From an uncultured Clostridia bacterium (GTDB taxonomy: Bacteria; Bacillota; Clostridia; UBA1381; UBA9506), in assembly GCA_934438075.1 (NCBI GenBank), contig CAKSBF010000005.1, forward strand, positions 1 to 64,000: a stretch of 64,000 bases of DNA. Reading direction: 5' to 3'. The notes under the pieces were generated by a model, which searched no databases, had not been told where the DNA came from, and saw only the letters and a program-made list of their open reading frames with translations. This document shows, piece by piece, positions 17,525 through 27,169 of the stretch (its first letter is position 1; each line of letters starts with the position of its first letter). The position numbers were made by a program, and so were the translations under genes.

Positions 17525-18829
17525 ATGGCACATATTATTCCGTTTCGCGGACTCAGATACAATAAAAACGAAAATCTGACCGCCGTTACCACTCCTCCCT
17601 ATGACATTATTTCGCCCAAAGAGCAGGAGTCCTTTTATGAACAGTCCGAACACAACGTTATTCGTCTGGAGCTTGGCAAGGAATACGACAGCGACACAAC
17701 GAACAACAACCGTTACACCCGTTCTGCCGCAACTTTAAATGATTGGATTGACAAACAGGTGCTTTGTTTTGAGGACAAGCCTGCTGTTTACCTTTACGAG
17801 GAGATCTTTTCTCTTCCCGGCGGTGAAACCAAATCCTTTAAAGGCTTTATCACTTTGGTGGAGCTTGAAGAGTTTTCTAAAAAGATCGTTCTGCCGCATG
17901 AAGAAACTCTCTCAAAAGCAAAAACCGACCGTTTCAACCTGATGGATGCAACGCATGCAAACTTTTCACAGATTTATTGTCTGTATATGGATTCGCAAAA
18001 AGTGCTGACAAAGCTGATTGATGAAATCTCCTCGAAACAAGCGGATGTCAGCTTTACCGCATCAGATGGAATCCGCCACAAACTTTGGATTGTAACGGAT
18101 GAAGCCACCGTCTCGGCAATTCAGACAGGCTTTGCAGATAAACAGCTGTTTATCGCAGACGGTCACCATCGTTATGAAACTGCTTTAAATTACCGCAATA
18201 AAATGCGCGAAGAACACCCTGATTATCAAAAAGAGGATTTATTTAATTATGTTATGATGATGCTGGTGGAGATGGATGACCCAGGTCTGGTCGTTCTCCC
18301 GACGCACCGCATGGTGAAAAACCTGGAGCACTTTGACGAAAATGAAGTGCTCAAAAAACTTGCAGGAACATTTGCTGCCGAAAAAATTGCAGTGAAAAAT
18401 GATGCCGCAAAAGAAATGGAAGTTGCTCTCGCCGCGCATACGGAAGAAAAAGTTTTCGCTTTTTATACAGGTAAAGACTATTTCTATCTTTTGACGCTAA
18501 CCGACAAAAGTGCAATGAAAACACACATTGCGGATAAGTCTGATGCATGGCTTGGCCTTGATGTCGCCGTTCTGCACACCTTGATTTTGGGTGATGTGTT
18601 CGGCATTGACATGGAAAATATGGCGAACCAGAAAAATCTGGTCTACACCCGCTACGCCAAGGAAGCGGCAGAGGGTGCGGCAAGCGGCGAATATCAGTGC
18701 TGTTTCCTTTTAAATGCCACGAAAGTACGTGAAATTAAGGACGTATCTCTCGCCAATGAAAAAATGCCGCAAAAATCAACCTATTTTTACCCGAAACTGA
18801 TTACCGGCCTGGTAATGAATAAATTTTAA
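17525..18829 (+). CDS. DUF1015 family protein
   Basis: This 434-aa soluble protein of the DUF1015 family starts with the typical HIIPFRGLRYNK and TTPPYDIISPKEQ. It then has NVIRLELGKEY, the conserved FIADGHHRYETALNYR motif (about 218-233), and FNYVMMMLVEMDDPGLVVLPTHR. Some relatives are linked to serine kinase-like activity, but the function is not settled. The start is ATG at 17525 after AAAGGAAGACACCA; the frame extends upstream over the previous gene but only as a shadow. It leads directly into gatCAB (19-bp gap), a pairing suggesting co-transcription. Confidence 0.88.
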   Translation: MAHIIPFRGLRYNKNENLTAVTTPPYDIISPKEQESFYEQSEHNVIRLELGKEYDSDTTNNNRYTRSAATLNDWIDKQVLCFEDKPAVYLYEEIFSLPGGETKSFKGFITLVELEEFSKKIVLPHEETLSKAKTDRFNLMDATHANFSQIYCLYMDSQKVLTKLIDEISSKQADVSFTASDGIRHKLWIVTDEATVSAIQTGFADKQLFIADGHHRYETALNYRNKMREEHPDYQKEDLFNYVMMMLVEMDDPGLVVLPTHRMVKNLEHFDENEVLKKLAGTFAAEKIAVKNDAAKEMEVALAAHTEEKVFAFYTGKDYFYLLTLTDKSAMKTHIADKSDAWLGLDVAVLHTLILGDVFGIDMENMANQKNLVYTRYAKEAAEGAASGEYQCCFLLNATKVREIKDVSLANEKMPQKSTYFYPKLITGLVMNKF

Positions 18830-18848
18830 AAACTTTGGAGGTATCAAC

Positions 18849-19136
18849 ATGAAAATATCAAAGGAAGAGGTTCTGCATGTTGCAAAGCTCGCCCGTCTGA
18901 ATCTGACCGAGGAAGAAACCGAGCGCCTGATGACCGATATGGAAAGCATTATCGGTTTTGCAGATAAATTAAATGAACTGGACACCGATGGCGTTGTGCC
19001 AACCGCACATGCCATTCCGATGCAAAACGCATTCCGTGCTGACGAGATAAAAGAATCGTTTGCTCGTGAGGACATTTTAAAGAATGCTCCCGAAACTGAC
19101 GGCGACGGCTTTTTAATTCCTAAAGTTGTAGAATAA
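18849..19136 (+). CDS. gatC: Asp-tRNA(Asn)/Glu-tRNA(Gln) amidotransferase subunit C
   Basis: This 95-aa subunit C of GatCAB stabilises the GatA-GatB complex that converts Glu-tRNA(Gln) or Asp-tRNA(Asn) to the amide form. The family pattern is clear: MKISKEEVLHVAKLARLNLTEEE at the start, a short helix with MESIIGFADKLNELDTDGV, and the C-terminal AFRADEIKESFAREDILKNAPE ending in FLIPKVVE. It has a GGAGG ribosome binding site and normal length, and is the first of three adjacent gat genes. Confidence 0.96.
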   Translation: MKISKEEVLHVAKLARLNLTEEETERLMTDMESIIGFADKLNELDTDGVVPTAHAIPMQNAFRADEIKESFAREDILKNAPETDGDGFLIPKVVE

Positions 19137-19161
19137 CAGACAAATGAAAGAGGTGACTAAA

Positions 19162-20616
19162 GTGGATTTATATAAATTAACCGCACACGAAATCCGAGAC
19201 ATGATTCGTGAGAAGAAAATTTCCTCAAAGGAGGCAACGCAGTCTGCTATTGACCGCATCCATCAGGTAGAGGATAAAGTAGAAAGTTATGTAACCGTTT
19301 TAGAGCAGGAGGCTCTCGCGCAGGCAGAAGCTGTGGATGCAAAGCTTGCCGCAGGTGAGGATGTTGGTGCCTTGGCAGGCGTACCAATGGCGCTGAAGGA
19401 CAACATGTGCACCAAGGATGTTTTAACCACCTGTTCTTCTAAAATGCTCTATAACTTCAAGCCTCCGTATAATGCCACCGTTGCGGAGAAACTCCAGCAG
19501 GCAGGCACCGTTATGCTCGGTAAAGTCAACATGGATGAGTTTGCCATGGGTTCTTCTACCGAAAATTCCTATTTTAAAAAGACGAAAAATCCTTATGATA
19601 TTACTAAGGTTCCGGGCGGCTCCTCCGGCGGAAGTGCTGCGTGCGTTTCTGCTGACGAGGCATATTTCACACTCGGCTCCGATACGGGCGGTTCCATTCG
19701 TCAGCCGGCTTCACTTTGCGGCTGCGTTGGCATGAAGCCGACATATGGCAGTGTATCACGTTACGGACTGGTCGCTTTTGCATCTTCTCTTGACCAGATT
19801 GGACCGCTTACCAAGGATGTAACGGACTGTGCTATGGTGTTAAATCAAATTGCGGGCTACGATCCAAAGGACTCTACCAGCGTAAATCTCCGGCATCCCG
19901 ATTATGAAAAAGCTTTAACCGGTGATATTCACGGCTTGAAAATCGGCGTACCGCAGGAATATTTCGGTAAGGGCATTAGTGAGGAAACTACTGCTGCGGT
20001 AACCGCTGCACTCGGCAACATGAAAGCCGCAGGTGCAGAATTTACTGAAATGAATCTTCCTCTTAATGAGTATGCACTTCCTGCTTACTATATGATATCC
20101 TCTGCAGAGGCAAGCTCAAACTTAGCTCGCTTTGACGGTGTGAAATATGGTTTTCGTGCAGAAAAATTTGATGATTTAATTGATTTGTACTGCCAGACCA
20201 GAAGCGAAGGCTTCGGAGCAGAGGTAAAGCGCCGTATTATGATTGGTACCTATGCGCTGTCCTCCGGTTATTATGACGCTTATTATAAAAAGGCACAGCA
20301 GGTTCGCACTATGATTATGAACGATTTTAACAAAGCGTTTGAAACCTATGATGTGTTGGTTACTCCGGCATCCCCCTCTACCGCGTTTGGCATCGGAGAA
20401 AAAACCTCCGACCCGTTGGAAATGTATATGGCGGATATTTGTACGGTTTCCGTAAATATCGGCGGTTTGCCGGCCATTGTTATCCCATGCGGATATGATG
20501 CAAACGGTCTTCCGATCGGTATTCAGATTATTGGAAAACCATTTGATGAAGCAACTGTGTTAAATGCAGCTTTTGCACTGGAAAAGACTATCACCAAAGT
20601 GAAACCGAATCTGTAA
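19162..20616 (+). CDS. gatA: Asp-tRNA(Asn)/Glu-tRNA(Gln) amidotransferase subunit A
   Basis: This is the catalytic amidase subunit of GatCAB, releasing ammonia from glutamine. It has the amidase-signature Ser-cisSer-Lys triad: Lys in PMALKDNM, the first Ser in the Gly/Ser-rich GGSSGGSAACV, and the nucleophile in GSDTGGSIRQPAS. Further matches are KPTYGSVSRYGLVAFASSLDQIGP and the C-terminal NIGGLPAIVIPCG. I chose the GTG start at 19162, behind GAGGTGACTAAA; the ATG 18 bases earlier has no ribosome binding site. It is 26 bp behind gatC and 15 bp before gatB. Confidence 0.96.
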   Translation: MDLYKLTAHEIRDMIREKKISSKEATQSAIDRIHQVEDKVESYVTVLEQEALAQAEAVDAKLAAGEDVGALAGVPMALKDNMCTKDVLTTCSSKMLYNFKPPYNATVAEKLQQAGTVMLGKVNMDEFAMGSSTENSYFKKTKNPYDITKVPGGSSGGSAACVSADEAYFTLGSDTGGSIRQPASLCGCVGMKPTYGSVSRYGLVAFASSLDQIGPLTKDVTDCAMVLNQIAGYDPKDSTSVNLRHPDYEKALTGDIHGLKIGVPQEYFGKGISEETTAAVTAALGNMKAAGAEFTEMNLPLNEYALPAYYMISSAEASSNLARFDGVKYGFRAEKFDDLIDLYCQTRSEGFGAEVKRRIMIGTYALSSGYYDAYYKKAQQVRTMIMNDFNKAFETYDVLVTPASPSTAFGIGEKTSDPLEMYMADICTVSVNIGGLPAIVIPCGYDANGLPIGIQIIGKPFDEATVLNAAFALEKTITKVKPNL

Positions 20617-20631
20617 GGGAGGACAAAATCG

Positions 20632-22065
20632 ATGAAATACGAAACAGTGATTGGACTTGAAGTTCACGCAGAACTTGCAACCAAAACCAAAATTTTCTGC
20701 GGATGTAAAAATGAATTTGGCGGAGAGCCAAATACCCGCTGCTGTCCGGTCTGCACCGGTATGCCGGGCACTCTCCCTGTTCTGAATAAAGCCGTTGTCG
20801 ATTACGCTATTAAGGCGGGACTTGCCACCAACTGCTCCATTACCAAATACGGCAAACAGGACAGGAAAAACTATTTTTATCCTGATTTGCCGAAAGCATA
20901 TCAAATCTCACAGTTTGACCTGCCGTTGTGCCAGCACGGCTATATTGAAATTGATGTAAACGGTGAAAAACGCCGTATCGGTATCACCCGTATCCATATT
21001 GAGGAGGATGCCGGAAAGCTGATTCACGATGACTACGGAAACGAATCCATGGCGGACTACAACCGCTGCGGCGTGCCGCTGATTGAAATTGTATCCGAGC
21101 CTGACCTGCGTTCACCTGAGGAAGCAAGAATCTATCTGGAAACCTTAAAATCCATTTTGGAATATACTGAGGTTTCCGACTGCAAAATGCAGGAAGGTTC
21201 TTTGCGCTGCGATGTAAACCTTTCCCTGCGCCCAGCCGGACAGAAGGAATTTGGTACGCGCTGTGAAATGAAAAACGTTAACTCCTTCCGTGCAGCAGTC
21301 CGCGCCATGGAATATGAACAAAAACGACAGGCAGAGATTTTGGATGAAGGCGGTATCGTTGAGCAGGAAACACGCCGCTGGGATGATGTCCGCGGCATCA
21401 GCACTCCGATGAGAAGCAAAGAGGACGCACAGGATTATCGCTATTTTCCGGAGCCGGATTTGGTACCGATTGTTGTCTCGGACGAATGGGTTGAGGACAT
21501 CAAAAAGACCATTCCCGAACTTCCCGAGCAGCGCAAAGCACGCTACGTCAACGAATATTCCCTGCCTGAATATGATGCCTTTATTCTCACTTCTTCCAAA
21601 AAAATGGCAGATTTCTTTGACGCTGCTGTTGCAGAAGGTGCAACTCCAAAGGCTGTCAGCAACTGGCTGATGGGAGACATTTCAAAAATTCTGAATGAGA
21701 AAGAAATGGAAGCAGTAGATATTCCGTTCACTCCGGTTCAGCTTGCAAAAATGATTGCGCTCATTGAAAAAGGTACCATCTCCAACAGTGCTGCAAAAAA
21801 GGTGTTGGATGCTATGTTCAACGAACCTGACGATCCGGAAAAATTGGTGGAAAAACTTGGATTGGCTCAAGTTTCCGATGAAGGGGCTATCCTCGGTATG
21901 GTAAACGACGTTCTTGCACAAAACCCGCAATCTATCGCAGACTACAAAGCCGGTAAGGACAAAGCCATCGGATTTTTAGTCGGTCAGGTTATGCGCGTTT
22001 CCAAAGGCAAAGCAAATCCGCAGATTATCAACAAGCTGCTCAAGGAAGCATTAGACAAAGCGTAA
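20632..22065 (+). CDS. gatB: Asp-tRNA(Asn)/Glu-tRNA(Gln) amidotransferase subunit B
   Basis: This subunit phosphorylates the misacylated aminoacyl-tRNA and transamidates it with ammonia from GatA. The 477-aa protein opens with YETVIGLEVHAELATKTKIFCGC and has the zinc-type cysteines C-x-C and CCPVC. It continues with RKNYFYPDLPKAYQISQ and HIEEDAGKLIH in the catalytic cradle, and ends in the helical YqeY-like tail that recognises tRNA (about 330-477, ending GQVMRVSKGKANPQIINKLLKEAL). The start is ATG after GGGAGGACAAAATCG. A hairpin follows the stop codon. Confidence 0.97.
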   Translation: MKYETVIGLEVHAELATKTKIFCGCKNEFGGEPNTRCCPVCTGMPGTLPVLNKAVVDYAIKAGLATNCSITKYGKQDRKNYFYPDLPKAYQISQFDLPLCQHGYIEIDVNGEKRRIGITRIHIEEDAGKLIHDDYGNESMADYNRCGVPLIEIVSEPDLRSPEEARIYLETLKSILEYTEVSDCKMQEGSLRCDVNLSLRPAGQKEFGTRCEMKNVNSFRAAVRAMEYEQKRQAEILDEGGIVEQETRRWDDVRGISTPMRSKEDAQDYRYFPEPDLVPIVVSDEWVEDIKKTIPELPEQRKARYVNEYSLPEYDAFILTSSKKMADFFDAAVAEGATPKAVSNWLMGDISKILNEKEMEAVDIPFTPVQLAKMIALIEKGTISNSAAKKVLDAMFNEPDDPEKLVEKLGLAQVSDEGAILGMVNDVLAQNPQSIADYKAGKDKAIGFLVGQVMRVSKGKANPQIINKLLKEALDKA

Positions 22066-22076
22066 ACAAATATTAA

Positions 22077-22116
22077 AAACGCGGCTTGCGGCGCAGTACC
22101 GCGCCGCGTTTCTCTT
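22077..22116 (+). terminator. Hairpin after gatB, probable partial terminator
   Basis: AAACGCGGC pairs with GCCGCGTTT, with GCGG/CCGC pairing inside, followed by TCTCTTT. It ends the gatCAB unit 11 bases after the stop codon, and the next gene begins only 12 bases beyond it, so some readthrough is likely. Confidence 0.6.
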
Positions 22117-22127
22117 TGGGAGGACTT

Positions 22128-22646
22128 ATGCATATCAAAGAAATTTACCGCATGCTTTATCGCCGCTTAGATGATATAACGCCGCTGCCGACCGACTGCG
22201 GTGCGCTGTGCGGCAAGCTTTGCTGTCAAAGTTCTGAAGCAGAGGAAAACGGAATGTATCTTTTTCCCGGCGAAGAGTCTCTTTTTGATGACTTAAACGG
22301 CTTTATCATCACAGACTCTGACTTTACATACGGTATCGGCAAAAGAGCAAAGCTTCTTTGCTGCACCAAACCCTGCAAACGTGAAACCCGTCCGCTTGCC
22401 TGCCGCATATTTCCGCTGGCACCCTATTTTCGCCACGGAAGCGCAGTGCGTATGATCATTGACCCGCGTGCTGCAATCTGCCCGCTGACACACCCAATTG
22501 CCAAGCCCTATATTGACCGTCTTTTCCGGCTTGAGGTGTGGAAAGCTCTGCGGCTGCTCTCACAATTTTCAGAGTGTGCGGATTTTTTAGAAGCTATGAC
22601 CGACATTTTAGACGATACCATTGCTTTGAAAGGAAGCTTATCATGA
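22128..22646 (+). CDS. Cys-rich metal-chelating-type protein (YkgJ/UPF0153-like)
   Basis: This 172-aa cytoplasmic protein has the cysteine spacing of the putative zinc/iron-chelating family: CGALCGKLCC near residue 21, then LLCCTKPCKRETRPLACRIFPLAP. That C-x3-C-x3-CC ... RPxxCRxFP pattern is typical, though the function is unproven. The start is ATG at 22128 behind GGGAGGACTT, immediately after the gatB hairpin. Its stop codon overlaps the mnmE start (ATGA), so the two are translationally coupled. Confidence 0.78.
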   Translation: MHIKEIYRMLYRRLDDITPLPTDCGALCGKLCCQSSEAEENGMYLFPGEESLFDDLNGFIITDSDFTYGIGKRAKLLCCTKPCKRETRPLACRIFPLAPYFRHGSAVRMIIDPRAAICPLTHPIAKPYIDRLFRLEVWKALRLLSQFSECADFLEAMTDILDDTIALKGSLS

Positions 22647-24010
22647 TAACAAATGAAACAATCGCCGCTGTTGCCACACCACGCGGAACAGGCGGCATCT
22701 CTGTCATCCGCGTGAGCGGAGCACAGGCTTTTTGCGTGTGCGACAAAATCTTTCAGAACCCCAACGGTAAAACCTTGCAATCCGCACCAAGCCATACCAT
22801 TTTATATGGCCACATTGTCGACGGCGGCAAAACGCTTGATGAAGTTTTGGTTTCTGTTATGCGTGCACCGCACACTTTTACGGGTGAGGATACTGCCGAA
22901 ATCAGCTGTCACGGAGGTATTACCGTCACCAATGCCGTATTAACCGCTGTTTTAACACACGGAGCAGTGCTTGCGGCGCCGGGGGAATTTACCAAACGCG
23001 CCTTTCTAAACGGACGCATGGATTTATCGCAGGCAGAGGCGGTCATTGATGTCATTAATTCTCCCACTGCTCTTGCTCTGGATGTTGCAACACATCAACT
23101 TGAAGGCAGTGTTTCCAAAAAAATTGCCGAATTGCGTAATCGTCTTTTGGAGACTGCCGCGCACATCAATGCTGTGGTAGACTATCCCGAAGAGGATATT
23201 GACGAAGCGGACGAGCGCGAAACGGCAGATACTCTGCAGGAAGTACTTGATTCTGTAAATATTCTTCTTCAATCTTCCGAGCGCGGCACACTGCTTCGCG
23301 ATGGGATAAACACCGTTATCGTCGGCCGCCCTAACGTCGGAAAATCCTCTCTTTTAAATGCGTTGGCTGATAACGATCGCGCAATTGTTACAGAGATTGC
23401 CGGTACGACACGCGACGTGATTGAAGAACGAGTCAGCCTGTCAGGAGTATGCCTGAACATTTTCGACACTGCCGGAATCCGCGAGACGGATAACCCCGTG
23501 GAGGCGCTCGGCATCAGCAAAGCAGAAGAATATTTAAATAATGCAGAGCTTATTTTGTTTTTAATTGATGCGGAAACAGGCGTGACAGAAGAGGATTTGG
23601 CAATTGCTCAAAAAATTAAGGACAAAAAAACAATATTGGTTGTCAACAAAACAGATTTAAACGCAGCTCCCGTGCTTTCAGGTCTGGAGCAGCAATTTCC
23701 ATCTGTATTTGTGTGTGCAAAACAAAAAAGGGGCATAGAACATTTGGCTGAACACATTGAAAAAATGTTCAGTTTGGGCGAAATCTCCGCTGACGGCAAC
23801 ATAACCATTACCAATCTGCGGCACAAGCAGGCCCTCGCCGCTGCCAAATTGCATCTCGAATCTGCTCTTGCCGCTATTTTTAAAATGCCGCTTGACTTAG
23901 TAGCCATTGATGTAACCAATGCTATCGAAGCCTTAGGTGAGATAACCGGTCAAACCGTATCGGAGGAAATCGTCGAACGCATTTTCTCGCGCTTTTGTTT
24001 GGGTAAATAG
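22643..24010 (+). CDS. mnmE: tRNA modification GTPase MnmE
   Basis: MnmE with MnmG adds the carboxymethylaminomethyl (or aminomethyl) group to wobble uridine 34 of certain tRNAs. The 455-aa protein has the N-terminal folate-binding domain (TIAAVATPRGTGGISVIRVSG, then HTFTGEDTAEISCHGG) and a helical domain with the inserted G domain. Its GTPase motifs are GRPNVGKSSLLNAL, DTAGIRET and NKTD. The C terminus is FCLGK, the catalytic C-[IL]-G-K motif. The start is ATG at 22643; an apparent longer frame upstream lies inside the previous gene. mnmG is not in the window. Confidence 0.97.
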   Translation: MITNETIAAVATPRGTGGISVIRVSGAQAFCVCDKIFQNPNGKTLQSAPSHTILYGHIVDGGKTLDEVLVSVMRAPHTFTGEDTAEISCHGGITVTNAVLTAVLTHGAVLAAPGEFTKRAFLNGRMDLSQAEAVIDVINSPTALALDVATHQLEGSVSKKIAELRNRLLETAAHINAVVDYPEEDIDEADERETADTLQEVLDSVNILLQSSERGTLLRDGINTVIVGRPNVGKSSLLNALADNDRAIVTEIAGTTRDVIEERVSLSGVCLNIFDTAGIRETDNPVEALGISKAEEYLNNAELILFLIDAETGVTEEDLAIAQKIKDKKTILVVNKTDLNAAPVLSGLEQQFPSVFVCAKQKRGIEHLAEHIEKMFSLGEISADGNITITNLRHKQALAAAKLHLESALAAIFKMPLDLVAIDVTNAIEALGEITGQTVSEEIVERIFSRFCLGK

Positions 24011-24112
24011 TGAAACATCAATGTTTTTAGTATATTGTCCGATTTTTGGCAATAGATTATAATAACAAGATCATCAGAAGCCGATATTCGGCCGGCAGAA
24101 AGGGTGAAACGC

Positions 24113-25828
24113 TTGTCGGGAATCAAAAAACAATCCTTTTTGAAGGGAACCGCTGTTTTGGTAGCGGCAAATTTTTTAGTAAAAATTATTGGCGCAGTTT
24201 TTAAAATACCGTTGGCGCATATTTTGAAAGAAGAAGGCATGGCACTCTTTTCCAGTGCGTATAATTTTTACGCCATCTTGTTTGTAATTGCCACAGCGGG
24301 TCTGCCCGTAGCGGTATCCAAGATGGTTTCGGAAGCAACTGCAAAAAATAACGAGGCAGAAGCACGCAGAATATTTCATGCCGCCCTTTCTCTTTTAACG
24401 GTAATCGGCCTGCTCGGAGCCTGCCTGCTCTTTTTCTGTGCCAAACTTCTGGCACAAGCCGTTGGTTCGGAAAATTCTGCGCTTGGCATTATGTCTATCG
24501 CCCCTGCAATCTTTTTTGTTTCCGTACTTTCCGCATTTCGCGGTTATTTTCAGGGGCGCTCCAACATGACGCCGACTGCTCTCTCAGAAGTAGCTGAAGC
24601 GCTTGGCAAACTCACAATAGGGCTGGCGCTAGCCTCTCTGCTTTTGCCGACCGGTCTGGTGAATTCCGCTGCCGGAGCCGTACTTGGAGTAACGGCGGGT
24701 TCCCTCCTGGGTTGTCTGACCATTGCGACCGTATACTGGATGGATAAGAAAAAGATAACAACCGTCACATTACCGCCGCAGTCGCAGAAAGTTCGTCCTG
24801 TACGCGAAATTTTTCTGCGGCTTGCTATGATCGCCATTCCCATTACCTTGGGTGCTGCCGTCTCCTCACTAACCAACTTGATTGATTTATTTATGATTCG
24901 TCAAAGATTGGGAACTATTGATGTATCACCCCAGCTCTACGCAAGCCTGTTGGGATATTTCGGACTCTCTGCATCAGATGTAGAAATCGGCATAAGGATG
25001 AGTACCAAGGCAACAGAGGTGCTATACGGAGCCTATACCGGTTATGCCATACCAATGTTTAATCTGCCTCTGACGATTGTTACAGCGGTCTCTATGTGCC
25101 TGGTGCCGGCTATTTCCGGCGGATTTGCGTTGAAAAACATGAACCGTGTCAAACATCTGACCGAGGTCTCGATACGTCTGACCCTGCTTTTTGCGCTTCC
25201 CTGTGCGGCCGGTCTTTCACTGCTCTCCTCTCCGATCCTTGCAGTAGTATATAATAACGCACGTGCGCAAAGTATGCTCTCTATCCTTAGCTGGGCGGTC
25301 ATTTTTGTGTGTCTGGTTTCGGTCACCACTGCCATACTGCAAGCGTCGGGCCATGTCATGCTTCCAGTTCTTCATATGGCATTTGGAGCTGTTGTCAAAA
25401 TTATATCCAATTATCTGCTGCTTGCCTTACCGCAGATTAATATTGGCGGCGCACCAATCTCAACCGTACTGTGCTATCTGACCATTGCAATTTTTAACCT
25501 TATATCCATCCAGCGAATTATTCAGCCGCAAATCCAGCCGCATAACTTAATCATAAAACCCGCTTTTGCGACTATTGTTATGGGACTTTGTGCATATTTT
25601 GGATATCAAGGCATGGCAGCACACCTTGGTGTCCCTAAGGTTTCAATTGGTATCACTTTTCTGCCGCAGGACACTCCCATCACTCCGCTTGCTTCGGATA
25701 TGTGGATAAAATGTGCACTGTCTTTGTGCGTTGCCATGGCTATCGGAGTTGCCGTTTATGTCCTCCTTTTAGCGTTCACGAAGGCCTTTACTAAGGAGGA
25801 TATTCTTACCATTACAAAGCGGGATTAG
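24113..25828 (+). CDS. SpoVB-like polysaccharide/lipid flippase (MOP superfamily)
   Basis: This 571-aa membrane protein has about 14 hydrophobic segments. It begins KKQSFLKGTAVLVAANFLVKIIGAVFKIPLAHIL, typical of SpoVB/YabM-type members of the MOP flippase superfamily. These act in cortex peptidoglycan synthesis in sporulation or in lipid II-like transport. The gene order flippase-mazG-hup matches the conserved yabM-yabN(-hup) neighbourhood of spore formers, supporting a SpoVB-type role. I chose TTG at 24113, with AAAGGGTGA well spaced; a GTG nine bases earlier directly abuts the site. Confidence 0.85.
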   Translation: MSGIKKQSFLKGTAVLVAANFLVKIIGAVFKIPLAHILKEEGMALFSSAYNFYAILFVIATAGLPVAVSKMVSEATAKNNEAEARRIFHAALSLLTVIGLLGACLLFFCAKLLAQAVGSENSALGIMSIAPAIFFVSVLSAFRGYFQGRSNMTPTALSEVAEALGKLTIGLALASLLLPTGLVNSAAGAVLGVTAGSLLGCLTIATVYWMDKKKITTVTLPPQSQKVRPVREIFLRLAMIAIPITLGAAVSSLTNLIDLFMIRQRLGTIDVSPQLYASLLGYFGLSASDVEIGIRMSTKATEVLYGAYTGYAIPMFNLPLTIVTAVSMCLVPAISGGFALKNMNRVKHLTEVSIRLTLLFALPCAAGLSLLSSPILAVVYNNARAQSMLSILSWAVIFVCLVSVTTAILQASGHVMLPVLHMAFGAVVKIISNYLLLALPQINIGGAPISTVLCYLTIAIFNLISIQRIIQPQIQPHNLIIKPAFATIVMGLCAYFGYQGMAAHLGVPKVSIGITFLPQDTPITPLASDMWIKCALSLCVAMAIGVAVYVLLLAFTKAFTKEDILTITKRD

Positions 25829-25920
25829 CCGAAAAAGTCCCAAATCACGCAAAAACTCAAAAAACGTTCGGCAAAATAACCAAAAAAATAATAAAATTTT
25901 TGGAAATAGGTGAAAAAATT

Positions 25921-26679
25921 ATGAACAAAGGAAAAAAAGACTATACATTTGAAGAATTAATTGGTATAATAAAGATGTTACGTAGTGAGAATGGATGTCC
26001 TTGGGATAGAGCGCAAACACATCAGTCAATTAAGGGTAATTTAATTGAAGAAGCATACGAAGCGGCAGAGGCTCTCGACAGTGGAAATAAAGATGCTTTC
26101 GCAGATGAGCTTGGTGATGTGTTGCTGCAGGTTGTATTCCATTCCGAAATCGGAGAATCAGAAGGTACCTTTACGATTACCGACGTATTAAATCATGTCT
26201 GCAATAAAATGATTACACGTCATTCACATATTTTCGGTTCTGATGAGGCAGAAAGACCCGAGGATGCATTAGACGTGTGGGAAAAAAATAAGCAAAAAGA
26301 AAAAGGGCTTTCCAGTGTTTCTCAAAGCATGAAAGATGTATGTCACTATCTTCCCGCCTTGCTTCGTGCGCAAAAGGTTTTAAAAAAAGTAATAAAAGCG
26401 GGTTGCAGTTGTGACATCAAAGATGTTGCAGCCAACATATCCAAAAGTGCCGACCGGCTCCAAATGCTTGTTTCTGAAGGTAATGCAAAAGAAACAGAAA
26501 AAATGATTGGCGAGATGTTACTGAGCATTGCATGTATCACACAATCGTTCGATTTTAAGGCTGAGGAGCTTTTAAGAGAAGCAACCGACAGTTTTATTAC
26601 CCGTTTCGAAAAAAGAGAGGAACAAGCAAAAATGGACGTTATTTCTCTTCCGGAACTCTTTTCAAAAGAGTCAATATAA
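25921..26679 (+). CDS. mazG: Nucleoside triphosphate pyrophosphohydrolase MazG
   Basis: MazG hydrolyses NTPs and dNTPs to the monophosphate and pyrophosphate, limiting aberrant nucleotides. The first domain is complete: CPWDRAQTHQSIKGNLIEEAYEAAEAL, then ADELGDVLLQVVFHS with the metal-binding E-x2-E ... E-x2-D residues, and RHSHIFG with WEKNKQKEKG. The second half (about 140-252) is a weaker MazG-like helical repeat. The protein has about 252 aa. The start chosen is ATG at 25921 behind TAGGTGA. It sits between the SpoVB-like gene and hup, the usual order in clostridia and bacilli. Confidence 0.93.
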   Translation: MNKGKKDYTFEELIGIIKMLRSENGCPWDRAQTHQSIKGNLIEEAYEAAEALDSGNKDAFADELGDVLLQVVFHSEIGESEGTFTITDVLNHVCNKMITRHSHIFGSDEAERPEDALDVWEKNKQKEKGLSSVSQSMKDVCHYLPALLRAQKVLKKVIKAGCSCDIKDVAANISKSADRLQMLVSEGNAKETEKMIGEMLLSIACITQSFDFKAEELLREATDSFITRFEKREEQAKMDVISLPELFSKESI

Positions 26680-26756
26680 GTCAGGCTCCGTTGCTTCATG
26701 GATATTGCGTGAATATTACAATATTATTAAATTTATGTTTCCGTACAAAAAGGAAT

Positions 26757-26785
26757 TTGTCAATTTATAGCGAATATGCTATATA
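26757..26785 (+). promoter_or_regulatory. Promoter of hup
   Basis: TTGTCA, a 17-bp spacer and TATATA lie about 35-65 bp before the hup start codon. This is a good sigmaA-type promoter giving hup its own transcript. Confidence 0.6.
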
Positions 26786-26822
26786 GAATATTATATTTAT
26801 TTTTAACTTAGGAGGAATTAGA

Positions 26823-27101
26823 ATGAATAAGTCAGAATTAGTTGCAGTATTAGCAGAAAAAGCAGGTGTTACCAAAAAGGATGCAGAAAAAGTATTAGCT
26901 TCTTTTGTTGACGTTGTAGGTGACGCTCTTAAGAAAGGTGACAAAATCCAGCTGGTTGGTTTTGGTACCTTCGAAGCTAGAAAACGTGCTGCAAGAACCG
27001 GTAAGAACCCGCAAACCAAAGCTGAAATTAAGATTCCGGCTACTACCGTTCCGGCATTCAAAGCTGGTAAAGCTCTGAAAGACATCGTTGCTGGTAAATA
27101 A
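26823..27101 (+). CDS. hup: HU family DNA-binding protein
   Basis: This 92-aa histone-like protein dimerises and bends DNA in the nucleoid. It has full family length: MNKSELVAVLAEKAGVTKKDAEKVL helices, then GDKIQLVGFGTFEARKRAARTGKNPQT, the DNA-clamping arm, and VPAFKAGKALKDIV at the end. The ribosome binding site TTAGGAGGAATTAGA, a good promoter and a strong terminator suggest high expression as a single gene. Confidence 0.98.
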   Translation: MNKSELVAVLAEKAGVTKKDAEKVLASFVDVVGDALKKGDKIQLVGFGTFEARKRAARTGKNPQTKAEIKIPATTVPAFKAGKALKDIVAGK

Positions 27102-27118
27102 GTTTCTTTATAAAAACA

Positions 27119-27148
27119 TAAAGCGTCTGCTGCAGCAGACGCTTTTTT
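27119..27148 (+). terminator. Intrinsic terminator of hup
   Basis: AAGCGTCTGC and GCAGACGC(TT) form a near-perfect hairpin followed by TTTTTTG, 20 bp after the hup stop codon. Confidence 0.92.
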
Positions 27149-27169
27149 GTATATTGTCGTTCTTTATCT

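Noticed and set aside
22538..22642. N-terminal extension of MnmE
   Set aside because: It overlaps the upstream gene in another frame; MnmE proteins begin at the ATG at 22643.
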